Shown piece after piece: positions 1-6,835 of a stretch of 14,349 nt of DNA. Source of the stretch: Alphaproteobacteria bacterium (lineage in GTDB: Bacteria > Pseudomonadota > Alphaproteobacteria > UBA8366); contig JABJCS010000420.1 of assembly GCA_018665505.1 (NCBI GenBank), positions 1 through 14,349 of the forward strand. Direction: 5' to 3'. The translations under genes were made by a program, and so were the position numbers. Below the pieces are notes generated by a model. It was not told where the DNA came from. It saw only the letters and a list, made by a program, of their open reading frames with translations, and made no database searches. The stretch's first letter is position 1. The number at the start of each line of letters is the position of its first letter.

Positions 1-814
1 ATCCCAGGCGGGCGGCATAATTGTTCTCCCAATTCTCGAACCGACGCGCATCAGGTCGCACCTCGAAACGATCCGGCGCCACCCATTCGGCCGAGAACAT
101 ATCAAGCATCGGCGGCTCCAAAGTTTCCAGAAGCCCGCCGCGAACATACAAGAAGCCGGTGCCTCGAGGGCCACGTAAATACTTACGACCGGTAGCCGAT
201 AGGATGTCGCAGCCGATCTCTTCCACGTCGACTGGCATGTGGCCGACGGTCTGACACGCATCGAGCAAATAGGTGATGTCGTGCTTTTTAGCAATTTCCC
301 CGATTTCCGCCGCCGGATTAACGAGGCCGCCGTTTGTCGGGATATGGGTGATGGAGATCAGCTTGACCCGCTCGTCGATCATATTCTCTAGAGCGCCAAC
401 ATCGACCTCACCACTATTCGTCGAGGGAATTGTCTCAACGACCGCACCAACCTTTTTCGCGACTTGCAGATAGGCGATATAGTTGGCGGCGTATTCGGCT
501 TCCGCCGTCAGTATTCGATCTCCCTTGGCGAACGGCAGCGCATAGAAAGCCATATCCCAAGCGACAGTCGCATTCTCCACCAGAGCGATTTCCTGGGTCT
601 TTGAGCCAATCAATCGGGCAACCGAAGTATAGACCGCCTCGCATCGTTCCGTCGCCTCAGCTGCCGCTTCGTAACCGCCGATCGCAGCTTCGAGTTTCAG
701 ATGATCAATTTGGGCATTCAAAACCGGCGTGGGCATCAACGCCGCACCCGCATTATTGAAATGCGCCACATTTAAGAGGCCCGGCGTATCGCGGCGAAGT
801 TTCTCTATATTCAT
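1..814 (-). CDS. Class V aminotransferase-fold PLP-dependent enzyme (partial, C-terminus beyond left edge)
   Basis: The frame is open from an ATG at 814 to the window edge, giving 271 residues. It reads as the class V aminotransferase superfamily (cysteine desulfurase / isopenicillin N epimerase-like). Visible marks are an N-terminal NNAGAALMP motif (about residues 20-28), the cofactor-ring Asp in LLDACQTVGH (Asp185, Gln188) and the presumed Schiff-base lysine in SATGRKYLRGPRGTGF (Lys211). The remaining C-terminal domain lies outside the window. The start has a good Shine-Dalgarno sequence, AGAAGG, overlapping the stop of the upstream oxidoreductase gene, with only 6 bases between the genes. 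It is therefore the third gene of a VOC - LLM - PLP operon. The substrate cannot be told from sequence; desulfurase, racemase/epimerase, lyase or transaminase chemistry are all possible. The family call is secure, the reaction is not. Confidence 0.9.
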   Translation of the reverse strand, partial: MNIEKLRRDTPGLLNVAHFNNAGAALMPTPVLNAQIDHLKLEAAIGGYEAAAEATERCEAVYTSVARLIGSKTQEIALVENATVAWDMAFYALPFAKGDRILTAEAEYAANYIAYLQVAKKVGAVVETIPSTNSGEVDVGALENMIDERVKLISITHIPTNGGLVNPAAEIGEIAKKHDITYLLDACQTVGHMPVDVEEIGCDILSATGRKYLRGPRGTGFLYVRGGLLETLEPPMLDMFSAEWVAPDRFEVRPDARRFENWENNYAARLG

Positions 815-820
815 GACGAA

Positions 821-1891
821 TTACCTTCTTAAAGCCGGAAACACTTCTTGCTCCAGCAACGCTTTCGACTCCGGCCCGCCCGGTGTTTCATGTATTCGGA
901 GATTACCACCGACAGATATCTTATCGAAACCAAGCGCCGCAATTTCTTTTAGCTTCTCCACACATTGCTCAGGTGTGCCGACGACGCCGAAGTGATCGAT
1001 GAAATCGTCGGTTAGCGTCTTCGCCTGATTGGAATCACCATGGGTATGCGCATTCATGTCATAGGCGTCGCGCAGTGTCTGTAGCGCCCTCTCCGCCTCC
1101 GGCGTCAGCGGGCCATGGGTCTTCCCGTGCATGACGGAAAATCGTGCAAAGACGGTCAGGCCGCCGCGGGCCACACCGCGTGCCACCGCCACGTCGGAAT
1201 GCGCCGCGCAATTGACGAACGCGCCAAAGGCAACCCCGTCCGGATCGAGCCCGGCCTTGCGCCGCGCTTCCCGACCCAACTCGATGCCCCATTTGAGACG
1301 TTCGATATCCGCTCCGACGGTAAGCATGACCCGGTCCGCCAAGAGAGCGGCAATCTCAATAATTCGAGGACCGGTTGCCGCAACCTCGACCGGTACTTTC
1401 TGGGTGCCGCCAATCCAAGCGATCCGGCTTTCCGTCGGTGAGTCCGCAAGACCGAGGTCTTGCACCGGCGGTGCCACGTTATCCGGGATATCAATTTCGT
1501 CGAAAGAAACCGCATCGCCCCGCAAATAGGTTTGCAGATGGCGTAGATAGGTTTCGAACTGCCCGACGCGAGCGGGCGCTCGGCCAAGATGAGCGAGAGC
1601 GGAATCGCCGCGCCCAATGCCCAGCACCATCCGCCCGTCGGCAACACGGTTGACGCTGGCGGCCGCCGTCGCAGTTGCCGCCGCCGTGCGCGTGACGGAG
1701 TTCGTCACCGCCGTACCGAGACCGATGCTTTCAGTCACCGTCGCCGCCATCGCCAAGGCGATATACGGATCGCCGGAAAGGTTTTGGGAATCGACGACAT
1801 AGACGCCATCCCAACCCTTTTCCTCATAGTTGCGCGCGAGCCGCATCAACCCCCGGGGCGATGCCGGGGCGTTCGTCCAAAACTCAACCAT
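821..1891 (-). CDS. LLM class flavin-dependent oxidoreductase
   Basis: This 356-residue protein has the TIM-barrel luciferase-like monooxygenase pattern. An N-terminal strand is followed by ARNYEEKGWDGVYVVDS. A segment on testing positions and long-term constancy, SIGLGTAVTNSVTRTAAATA, is followed by VADGRMVLGIGRGDSA (about residues 105-120), the usual flavin/phosphate-proximal glycine-rich stretch. Near the C-terminus FGVVGTPEQCVEKLKEIAALGFDK is the typical closing helix-strand, of which GTPEQCVEKL is the core. Members use FMN or F420 for oxidation, reduction or oxygen-dependent cleavage, including C-S or C-N bond cleavage. Neither cofactor nor substrate can be assigned here. The ATG at 1891 follows a GGGG-containing weak ribosome site and lies 12 bases after the VOC gene stop. 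It is the middle gene of the operon. Confidence 0.9.
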   Translation of the reverse strand: MVEFWTNAPASPRGLMRLARNYEEKGWDGVYVVDSQNLSGDPYIALAMAATVTESIGLGTAVTNSVTRTAAATATAAASVNRVADGRMVLGIGRGDSALAHLGRAPARVGQFETYLRHLQTYLRGDAVSFDEIDIPDNVAPPVQDLGLADSPTESRIAWIGGTQKVPVEVAATGPRIIEIAALLADRVMLTVGADIERLKWGIELGREARRKAGLDPDGVAFGAFVNCAAHSDVAVARGVARGGLTVFARFSVMHGKTHGPLTPEAERALQTLRDAYDMNAHTHGDSNQAKTLTDDFIDHFGVVGTPEQCVEKLKEIAALGFDKISVGGNLRIHETPGGPESKALLEQEVFPALRR

Positions 1892-1903
1892 GCAAGCCCC
1901 GTC

Positions 1904-2287
1904 TTACTTTCGCTCGATGAGTTGATACATCACACCGTGGCCATCCTTGGGATGGACGAACACCATTTTGCCCGCTTCGATCAAACGCGCACCGTTGGCT
2001 TTCATCTCCGCCGCCGCCTCTTGTAGATCGTCGACACCCAGCGCCACCAAATGAAGGCCCTCGCCGTGCTTAGCCATCGCATTGCCGACCGCGCCCTCGC
2101 CGAGCGGCTCGCAAAGCTCAATAAACCGCCCATCATTGCCCAACGGCAAGATCGCGCGCTTCATGCCGAGCTCGGGAATTTCCTTCGGTTCTTCGCGCCG
2201 GTTCATCCCCATCTTGCCTTCGTAATCCTTAAGCCCCTCTTCCAAATCCTTTACCCGCACCACGATATGGTCGATCCATTTGTACAT
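1904..2287 (-). CDS. VOC-family (glyoxalase / methylmalonyl-CoA epimerase-like) protein
   Basis: This 127-residue protein carries two vicinal-oxygen-chelate beta-alpha-beta-beta-beta modules. The pattern is closest to methylmalonyl-CoA epimerase-like proteins: an N-terminal DHIVVRVKDLEEGLKDYE segment, then FIELCEP, GLHLVALGVDDLQEA and HPKDGHGVMYQLIE. Likely metal ligands are His7, Glu57 and His79. The fourth position, often Glu in true epimerases, is Gln122 here (GVMYQLIE). Metal or substrate specificity may therefore differ, although Gln occurs in other VOC enzymes. The start is ATG at 2287, preceded by a good GGGAG site 7 bases upstream. It is the first gene of the minus-strand operon with the LLM oxidoreductase and the class V PLP enzyme, so it probably acts on the same metabolite route. 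The exact reaction is unknown. Confidence 0.85.
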   Translation of the reverse strand: MYKWIDHIVVRVKDLEEGLKDYEGKMGMNRREEPKEIPELGMKRAILPLGNDGRFIELCEPLGEGAVGNAMAKHGEGLHLVALGVDDLQEAAAEMKANGARLIEAGKMVFVHPKDGHGVMYQLIERK

Positions 2288-2381
2288 TTGTCGGCTCCCA
2301 TTATTACGTCTGGTTTGATCTTCTAAATAGAATGTCGCTCGAACCGGTGTTGGGAAAAGCTCTCGAAATAACTTTCATCGC

Positions 2382-2397
2382 TGTGACGATGCTCACA
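2382..2397. promoter_or_regulatory. CRP/FNR-family operator (TGTGA-N6-TCACA) in the divergent gap
   Basis: The bases read TGTGACGATGCTCACA, an exact match to both half-sites of the E. coli CRP consensus, with one further C/G pair outside (2381/2398). The centre is at 2389.5. A TAAAAT hexamer at 2418-2423 (5/6 to the sigma-70 minus-10 box) lies downstream toward the methyltransferase. A start near 2430-2431 would put the operator at about -41.5, the class II activator geometry. No good minus-35 box accompanies it, as expected for an activator-dependent promoter. The site also lies about 100 bases upstream of the divergent VOC gene. Seen directly: the palindrome. Inferred: the protein that binds it. 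Confidence 0.55.
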
Positions 2398-2417
2398 GAC
2401 GTTGAGCCGCATCCGAA

Positions 2418-2423
2418 TAAAAT
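2418..2423 (+). promoter_or_regulatory. Candidate minus-10 box for the homocysteine S-methyltransferase gene
   Basis: TAAAAT matches five of six positions of TATAAT and lies 28.5 to 33.5 bases downstream of the centre of the CRP-like operator at 2382-2397. That is the distance used at class II CRP promoters. The implied 5' leader would be about 65 bases. The rest of the gap (2288-2494) holds no other strong hexamer pair that I can see. Confidence 0.35.
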
Positions 2424-2494
2424 GACCAAACTCACCCGGAGACGATGTTTCCGTTGGGGATAACGATAACTCTCAAGACTCGACAGGGATTAAA

Positions 2495-3451
2495 ATGGCT
2501 AAATACCGTGACTATCTTCCGCAAATCGATGGCGATTTTTTTCTCACTGATGGTGGGTTGGAGACAACCCTCGTCTTCCATGATGGCATCGATCTTCCGC
2601 ACTTCGCGGCATTCGACTTAATGAAATCTAAAGACGGCCGGCAACGCCTGCGCGAGTATTTCGATCCGTATATCGATATCGCACGGGAAGCGGGTGCAGG
2701 CTTCATACTCGAATCGCCCACCTGGCGCGCGAATACAGATTGGGGTCGGCGATTGGGCTACAGCGCTTCAACTTTGGAAGATGCCAACCGCGACGCCATC
2801 ACTTTGATGCATGATGTCCGCGACGCCCATGAAGGCAGCCTTCCAATCGTCGTCAGTGGCTGTATCGGCCCACGCGGTGACGGGTACGACCCCGGCGACA
2901 TCATGTCACCCGTTGAAGCTGAAACCTATCATTCTCCGCAGATTGAAGCTTTTGCGGATGCCGGAGCGGACATGGTGACGGCGATCACGGCGACGAATAT
3001 GAACGAAGCGATTGGTATCATTTCCGCAGCCACTAAGGTCAACATGCCGGCCGCCATTTCCTTTACCGTGGAAACAGATGGACACTTACCGACCGGACAA
3101 TCTCTATGGGATGCTATCGCATCCGTTGATATCGCCGCCAATGAGGCCGCCGCCTATTTCATGATTAATTGCGCGCACCCGACACACTTGCAGGATACGC
3201 TAAAGCGCGGCGGCACTTCGCTTGGCCGGCTGCGTGGATTGCGCGCCAACGCATCCTGTCTCAGTCATGAGGAATTGGACAATGCCGAGGAATTGGATAT
3301 CGGCAACCCGCAAGAACTTGGCCATCAACACGATCATATCCTGGGCGATTTTCCGCATATCAATATCTTGGGGGGATGCTGCGGGACGGATCACCGCCAT
3401 TTGGCAGAAATCGCAAAAGCAGGTCAGGAAAAATTCAAGACAGCGGCGTAA
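2495..3451 (+). CDS. Homocysteine S-methyltransferase family protein
   Basis: This 318-residue zinc methyltransferase is of the MmuM/BHMT domain type, which moves a methyl group from a donor such as S-methylmethionine or a betaine-like compound to homocysteine or another thiol. The N-terminal barrel opening TDGGLETTLVFHDGIDLP is characteristic. The three zinc cysteines are present: Cys226 in MINCAHPTH, and Cys295 and Cys296 in ILGGCCGTDHRHL. The ATG at 2495 has an AGGGA site 5 bases upstream. It stands alone on the plus strand and is divergent from the VOC-LLM-PLP operon. The shared gap carries a CRP-like site, so co-regulation with that operon is plausible. The methyl donor and acceptor are not predictable; some members act on thiols or selenocysteine. 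The family call is strong, but a gene symbol such as mmuM would be over-specific. Confidence 0.9.
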   Translation: MAKYRDYLPQIDGDFFLTDGGLETTLVFHDGIDLPHFAAFDLMKSKDGRQRLREYFDPYIDIAREAGAGFILESPTWRANTDWGRRLGYSASTLEDANRDAITLMHDVRDAHEGSLPIVVSGCIGPRGDGYDPGDIMSPVEAETYHSPQIEAFADAGADMVTAITATNMNEAIGIISAATKVNMPAAISFTVETDGHLPTGQSLWDAIASVDIAANEAAAYFMINCAHPTHLQDTLKRGGTSLGRLRGLRANASCLSHEELDNAEELDIGNPQELGHQHDHILGDFPHINILGGCCGTDHRHLAEIAKAGQEKFKTAA

Positions 3452-3453
3452 CC

Positions 3454-3485
3454 CTTTGATCGCGCTCAGCCGTCGGGAGCCAAAG
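3454..3485. terminator. Weak hairpin between convergent genes
   Basis: Between the methyltransferase stop and the alpha/beta hydrolase stop, CTTTG (3454-3458) can pair with CAAAG (3481-3485), and GCTC (3464-3467) with GAGC (3477-3480), leaving a one-sided bulge. The arrangement is symmetrical enough to act for both convergent transcripts, but no clear T tract follows on either strand. It is weak evidence only. Confidence 0.25.
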
Positions 3486-3486
3486 C

Positions 3487-4263
3487 TTATAGAGTGTCGA
3501 CGAAACGTTTGCTCGCCACCAAAACGGCTTCCAATTGATCCCGGTGTGGCGCATGCCCACAGTCCTCCATGATCAACGGCTCCACGGGCCCGCCATTGCC
3601 CGCCACGATCCGGTCCACCTGCTCAATTGTGCCGTATTCATCGGCGGCACCTTGGATGACTAAAGTTGGGCATTGAATTTTCGGAAGATATTCCTCGATA
3701 TTCCAATTCTCGAATTCCGGTAATTGCCAAACGGCGTTCCAGCCATAGAAACTCGCATCCGGATCGGCGTGATGGCGTGACAACAGATTGCGCAAAGCAT
3801 CCGAGGATTCATAGCTTTCTTGAATGGCCGCAATACTGTTCACACTGATCTCTTCAGTGAAGACATGCGGTGCCTCAACAATAATGCCTCTGACTTTCGT
3901 CGGCTGCGCACCGCCGCAAATCAGTGCAATCGACGCACCGTCACTATGGCCGAACAAAATAGGCTGTTCGATCTTCAAGGCTGAGAGGAGTTCCGGCAGT
4001 TCCGCCAAAGCCGCGATATGCATATAATCAGCACCGAAAGCCTCCTGGCGGACAGCCGAACGCCCGTAGCCATATCGTGAATACACCACCACTGCGGCAC
4101 CGGTGCGAGCGGCCAGCAATGCCGGGAAATCGCGCCAGGTAGACACACTGCCGAGCCCCTCATGTAGCATCACAATGGTCGGAGAGTCTTCGCTTTGTCC
4201 GGAATGCCGATGATATTCAAGCGCGTGCCCGTTGGCTTGGACAGTGCCTTCCTGCACGCTCAT
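3487..4263 (-). CDS. Alpha/beta hydrolase
   Basis: This 258-residue serine hydrolase has a complete catalytic set. An oxyanion-side HEGLGS motif lies near residue 34. The nucleophile elbow is GHSDG with Ser107. Asp208 is in QGAADEYG and His237 in EDCGHAPH, with a typical SRYGYGRS segment (about 62-69) before the elbow. A cap insertion seems to lie between about residues 130 and 195. The frame stays open to 4317, but the ATG at 4263 is preferred. It lies 4 bases after the stop of the upstream MBL-fold gene, whereas the longer version would overlap that gene by 50 bases. Tight spacing implies translational coupling and a shared role. Substrate class (ester, lactone, epoxide or C-C bond) cannot be assigned. 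Confidence 0.88.
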   Translation of the reverse strand: MSVQEGTVQANGHALEYHRHSGQSEDSPTIVMLHEGLGSVSTWRDFPALLAARTGAAVVVYSRYGYGRSAVRQEAFGADYMHIAALAELPELLSALKIEQPILFGHSDGASIALICGGAQPTKVRGIIVEAPHVFTEEISVNSIAAIQESYESSDALRNLLSRHHADPDASFYGWNAVWQLPEFENWNIEEYLPKIQCPTLVIQGAADEYGTIEQVDRIVAGNGGPVEPLIMEDCGHAPHRDQLEAVLVASKRFVDTL

Positions 4264-4267
4264 CGGA

Positions 4268-5170
4268 TTAGTCTTCGCTGTTTCGCCATGCTTCGGCATC
4301 AAAGGCGACATGACCACCGAAATAATGGACGGCTCGGTCGAGCCCGCTCACCTCTTCCGGCGTGTAGGTCTTCCTCGGTCCGTCGAGCCAAACGGCGCCC
4401 AGCTTTTCCTCAACCCAGGCATCGGCGGTTTGCAACGTGCTTTGCCGTTGAATGACGTTGTAGATGTAATAATGATGGGGTACGACGACCTTCGGCTTCA
4501 ATCGTTCGATGATATGCTCCACTTGATGAAAGCCCATCACATGGCGGGAGCCGTCCACCGGTAGAAGCGCGATATCGATATCCCCCAGCATGTCCCAGAC
4601 TTCTTCCGGTGGGTTATGCCGGTTGTCGCCCCAATCGACGATGCGGAGGCCGCCGGTCTCGATCACGATCAGACAATGGTCCCAGGAGCGCGGATTGTTC
4701 GGTGGTGTGATGTCGATCCCATCGAAGTCGAGAATGATTTTCTTGAAGTCATAGATCGCGGAACTTGAATCAGTCTCGTGTTTGTCGGCGATTCCTCGAA
4801 TGGTCACGTCGCCGAACGTATAGGTACCGATCAAGCGGTCGATTAAAACATGTGCGTCCAGCCGATGCAGTGCGTCGTGATCGAAATGGGCGTGGGTCGA
4901 GACACCGATGTCGACGGGGACGCGCGGAAAATCCTTGAAATACCAGTCCCATTTGCGGGTCGGAAAATTACGCCACGGGTCGCACATGACACTGATCCCG
5001 GCGGGCGATGTAATCCTGAACGCGGAGCTACCAAAGAACGCAAGCTCGACGGGCGCTTCTGACGGCAACGCTTCACCATCGTAGAGTTTTTTCTGCAGCT
5101 CGATCATCTTGTTGTGGTTGGTCATCAACTGCCATGTGTTGAGACCGTTATCGATTTCCGTCACGCTCAT
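4268..5170 (-). CDS. MBL-fold metallo-hydrolase (UlaG-like)
   Basis: This 300-residue protein shows the metallo-beta-lactamase fold. The metal motif STHAHFDHDAL gives His93, His95, Asp97 and His98. It is followed by His165 (SWDHCL), the bridging Asp182 in VDWGDNR and His232 in VVPHHYY. The beta-strand opening VELAFFGSSAFRI replaces the usual first strand, and CDPWRNFP resembles the UlaG-like branch, which includes lactonases and phosphodiesterases. The ATG at 5170 is chosen because GGAGGGG lies just upstream. A longer open frame to 5236 would start inside the hairpin described at 5225-5261. It is the first gene of a pair with the alpha/beta hydrolase. Two hydrolases acting in series, for example lactone and ester opening, is an inference. 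Confidence 0.88.
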   Translation of the reverse strand: MSVTEIDNGLNTWQLMTNHNKMIELQKKLYDGEALPSEAPVELAFFGSSAFRITSPAGISVMCDPWRNFPTRKWDWYFKDFPRVPVDIGVSTHAHFDHDALHRLDAHVLIDRLIGTYTFGDVTIRGIADKHETDSSSAIYDFKKIILDFDGIDITPPNNPRSWDHCLIVIETGGLRIVDWGDNRHNPPEEVWDMLGDIDIALLPVDGSRHVMGFHQVEHIIERLKPKVVVPHHYYIYNVIQRQSTLQTADAWVEEKLGAVWLDGPRKTYTPEEVSGLDRAVHYFGGHVAFDAEAWRNSED

Positions 5171-5224
5171 ACCCCTCCGATCGGATGCTGGATAGTACCT
5201 AACCTCGCTGCGGAAAGCGCACAA

Positions 5225-5261
5225 TAAAAATACCACCGCTAGCGAAGCCCACAGCGGCGGT
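5225..5261 (-). terminator. Intrinsic terminator-like hairpin on the minus strand, upstream of the MBL gene
   Basis: On the minus strand ACCGCCGCT (5261-5253) pairs with AGCGGTGGT (5240-5232) over nine pairs including one G-U, with a 12-base loop, and is followed by ATTTTTATTG. On the plus strand the same arms have an A/C mismatch and no T tract, so the element is oriented to the minus strand. It lies about 60 bases before the MBL start. It may insulate that gene from antisense reading, or act as an attenuator if the promoter lies further upstream. A possible promoter between it and the gene is TTGTGC - 17 bases - TAGGTA. Confidence 0.5.
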
Positions 5262-5267
5262 TATAAT
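5262..5267 (+). promoter_or_regulatory. Perfect TATAAT minus-10 box for the RAM-domain gene
   Basis: TATAAT at 5262-5267 fits a start near 5274 and a leader of about 22 bases before the ATG at 5296. No good minus-35 hexamer is seen 16-18 bases upstream, where the hairpin arms at 5232-5261 lie. The box supports the 5296 start, because the more upstream ATG-like start at 5266 would lie inside the promoter. Confidence 0.45.
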
Positions 5268-5295
5268 GATGGTGGAACTTAGAAAGGCCAAAGCG

Positions 5296-5538
5296 ATGCA
5301 AGCAATATTCGTGATGATCAAATGCGCCCTGGGCCGGGCTTACACCGTTGCGGAAAAGCTGGCGGATGAAGTCGATGAGATTTCAGAGGTCCATTCCATT
5401 TCCGGCCAATACGATCTACTCGCAAAATTTTACCTTCCAAAAGATGCCGATATTGGGCACTTCGTCACCGAGAAAGTGCAAACCTTGGATGGCGTTGCAG
5501 ATACTTTCACGATGATCACCTTTAAGGCCTTCAAGTAG
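5296..5538 (+). CDS. Stand-alone Lrp/AsnC ligand-binding (RAM) domain protein
   Basis: An 80-residue protein equals one RAM domain (alpha-beta effector domain of Lrp/AsnC regulators) without any helix-turn-helix. Features are the first strand QAIFVMIKC, helix YTVAEKLADEVDEI, the strand EVHSISGQYDLLAKFYLP with the conserved G-x-Y/D-L effector segment, and the closing strand DTFTMITFKAFK. Such proteins form rings of dimers and bind amino acids or related small molecules. The start at 5296 is chosen because AGAAAGG lies 8 bases upstream and the length matches family members; the frame is open back to 5266. It is divergent from the MBL gene and 67 bases upstream of the antiporter. It may sense a ligand for another regulator, since it cannot bind DNA alone by the usual route. 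Confidence 0.85.
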   Translation: MQAIFVMIKCALGRAYTVAEKLADEVDEISEVHSISGQYDLLAKFYLPKDADIGHFVTEKVQTLDGVADTFTMITFKAFK

Positions 5539-5605
5539 CCGTTTGCGAACCTCCCGAATTTTTGATGATTACCTGGGACCGCGACGTCGTCGAGGCTTGA
5601 GCTAA

Positions 5606-6835
5606 ATGGATTTATTTTACGTTCTGCTCATCCTCTTGGTCGTTTCGCGCGGCCTCGGTGAAGTTGCGGAACGTCTGGGACAACCCGGCTTGGTCGGAGA
5701 ATTGATCGCCGGCGTCGCGCTCGGTGCTGTCGTGATCGAACTTCCCGGACTTTTCCCGCAGCTCTCTCATATTGGCGATAACGAGGTCTTCGTAACCATC
5801 ACCGATCTCGGCATGTTCTTTCTAATGCTCTTTGCCGGCGTCGAGATGCAGCCTCATAAAATACTTGAACACTCGGCAGGTGCGCTCGCTGTCGCCATTG
5901 GCGGCATGCTCGTGCCGCTCGGTCTCGGCCTGGCACTCGGATGGTATTTCCTGCCCGAGAGCGAGTTATACACCGCCCAATGTCTTTTCCTTGGCACCGC
6001 ATTAGCGATCACGGCCGTACCCGCGACCGTGCGGATCCTGGCGGAGCTCGGCCAGTTGGAGACGACGATCGGCCAGACAATCGTCTCTGCGGCCATCTTC
6101 GACGATATCCTCAGCCTCGTGCTCCTCGCTTGGCTGACCGCATTGCTTTCGGCGGGATCGACGCCTGGCCTGGAAGAATTCTTGATCCTTTTCGGAAAAG
6201 TCGGATTGTTCTTTGTCGTTACCGCATTCTTCGGACTATACGTCTTCCCGCGCGGCGGTCGTCTGATGCGTTATTTGAAGACCGAGGCACTGGAAATTAG
6301 TGCTGTCTTGATCGGCGCTTTCGCTTTTGCCGTCTTCGCCGAAATACTGGGACTACATTTTATCATCGGCGCTTTCATGGCGGGTCTCTATTTCGGCCGC
6401 AAGACCATTGATACGCAAAGCTATAACAGCGTTAAACATGCAATTTCCGCGATGACTTTCGGCTTTCTCGCTCCGATCTTTTTTGCGTCCATCGGCTTAA
6501 ATTTAAACATCAGCGCTTTGAGTGGCGCACCACTCTTTCTCGCTGTTCTGATCTTGGTCGCCTTCTTCGGTAAAATTGTTGGTGCCGGGATTGCAGCCCG
6601 CGCCTTCGGATTTTCACCGCGTGATTCTGGTATTATCGGTGTGGGTATGAGCCCCCGTGGTGCCGTCGAATTGGTGATCGCGGGGATTGCGCTGAAAGCC
6701 GGCTTGTTCGAAACGAATGGCCAACCCTCACTGATCGTCGAGAATCTTTTCTCTGCGGTCGTCATCATGGCGGTCGTCACCACCGTCGTTAGCCCCATCG
6801 TACTGAACCGCGCGTTTCGAAAGGGTCGGGGCTAA
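5606..6835 (+). CDS. Cation:proton antiporter, CPA2 (KefB/Na-H exchanger) type
   Basis: This 409-residue polytopic inner-membrane protein has about 11-13 hydrophobic segments. It matches the Na+/H+ exchanger domain of CPA2 transporters. The paired acidic residues of the ion-binding helix are seen in SAAIFDDILSLVLLAW. ALAITAVPATVRIL and GVGMSPRGAVELVIAG are further family patterns. The protein stops straight after the membrane domain, so it lacks the C-terminal RCK/TrkA-N nucleotide-binding domain of KefB/KefC. The ion (Na+ or K+) is not predictable. It may share a transcript with the RAM-domain gene 67 bases upstream. Its stop overlaps the stop of the convergent secreted-protein gene by 4 bases (6832-6835). 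Confidence 0.9.
   Translation: MDLFYVLLILLVVSRGLGEVAERLGQPGLVGELIAGVALGAVVIELPGLFPQLSHIGDNEVFVTITDLGMFFLMLFAGVEMQPHKILEHSAGALAVAIGGMLVPLGLGLALGWYFLPESELYTAQCLFLGTALAITAVPATVRILAELGQLETTIGQTIVSAAIFDDILSLVLLAWLTALLSAGSTPGLEEFLILFGKVGLFFVVTAFFGLYVFPRGGRLMRYLKTEALEISAVLIGAFAFAVFAEILGLHFIIGAFMAGLYFGRKTIDTQSYNSVKHAISAMTFGFLAPIFFASIGLNLNISALSGAPLFLAVLILVAFFGKIVGAGIAARAFGFSPRDSGIIGVGMSPRGAVELVIAGIALKAGLFETNGQPSLIVENLFSAVVIMAVVTTVVSPIVLNRAFRKGRG

Noticed and set aside
2288..2494. A SAM-II, SAM-V or SAH riboswitch in the leader of the homocysteine S-methyltransferase gene
   Set aside because: The context invites it, but I could not find the conserved core segments or pseudoknot pairing of these classes. 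The only clear structure is the CRP-like palindrome and an alternative hairpin at 2388-2413 that shares its bases. A covariance-model search would settle it.
4264..4317. A longer N-terminus for the alpha/beta hydrolase starting at 4317
   Set aside because: It would overlap the MBL gene by 50 bases; the ATG at 4263 directly after that stop gives a normal N-terminus.
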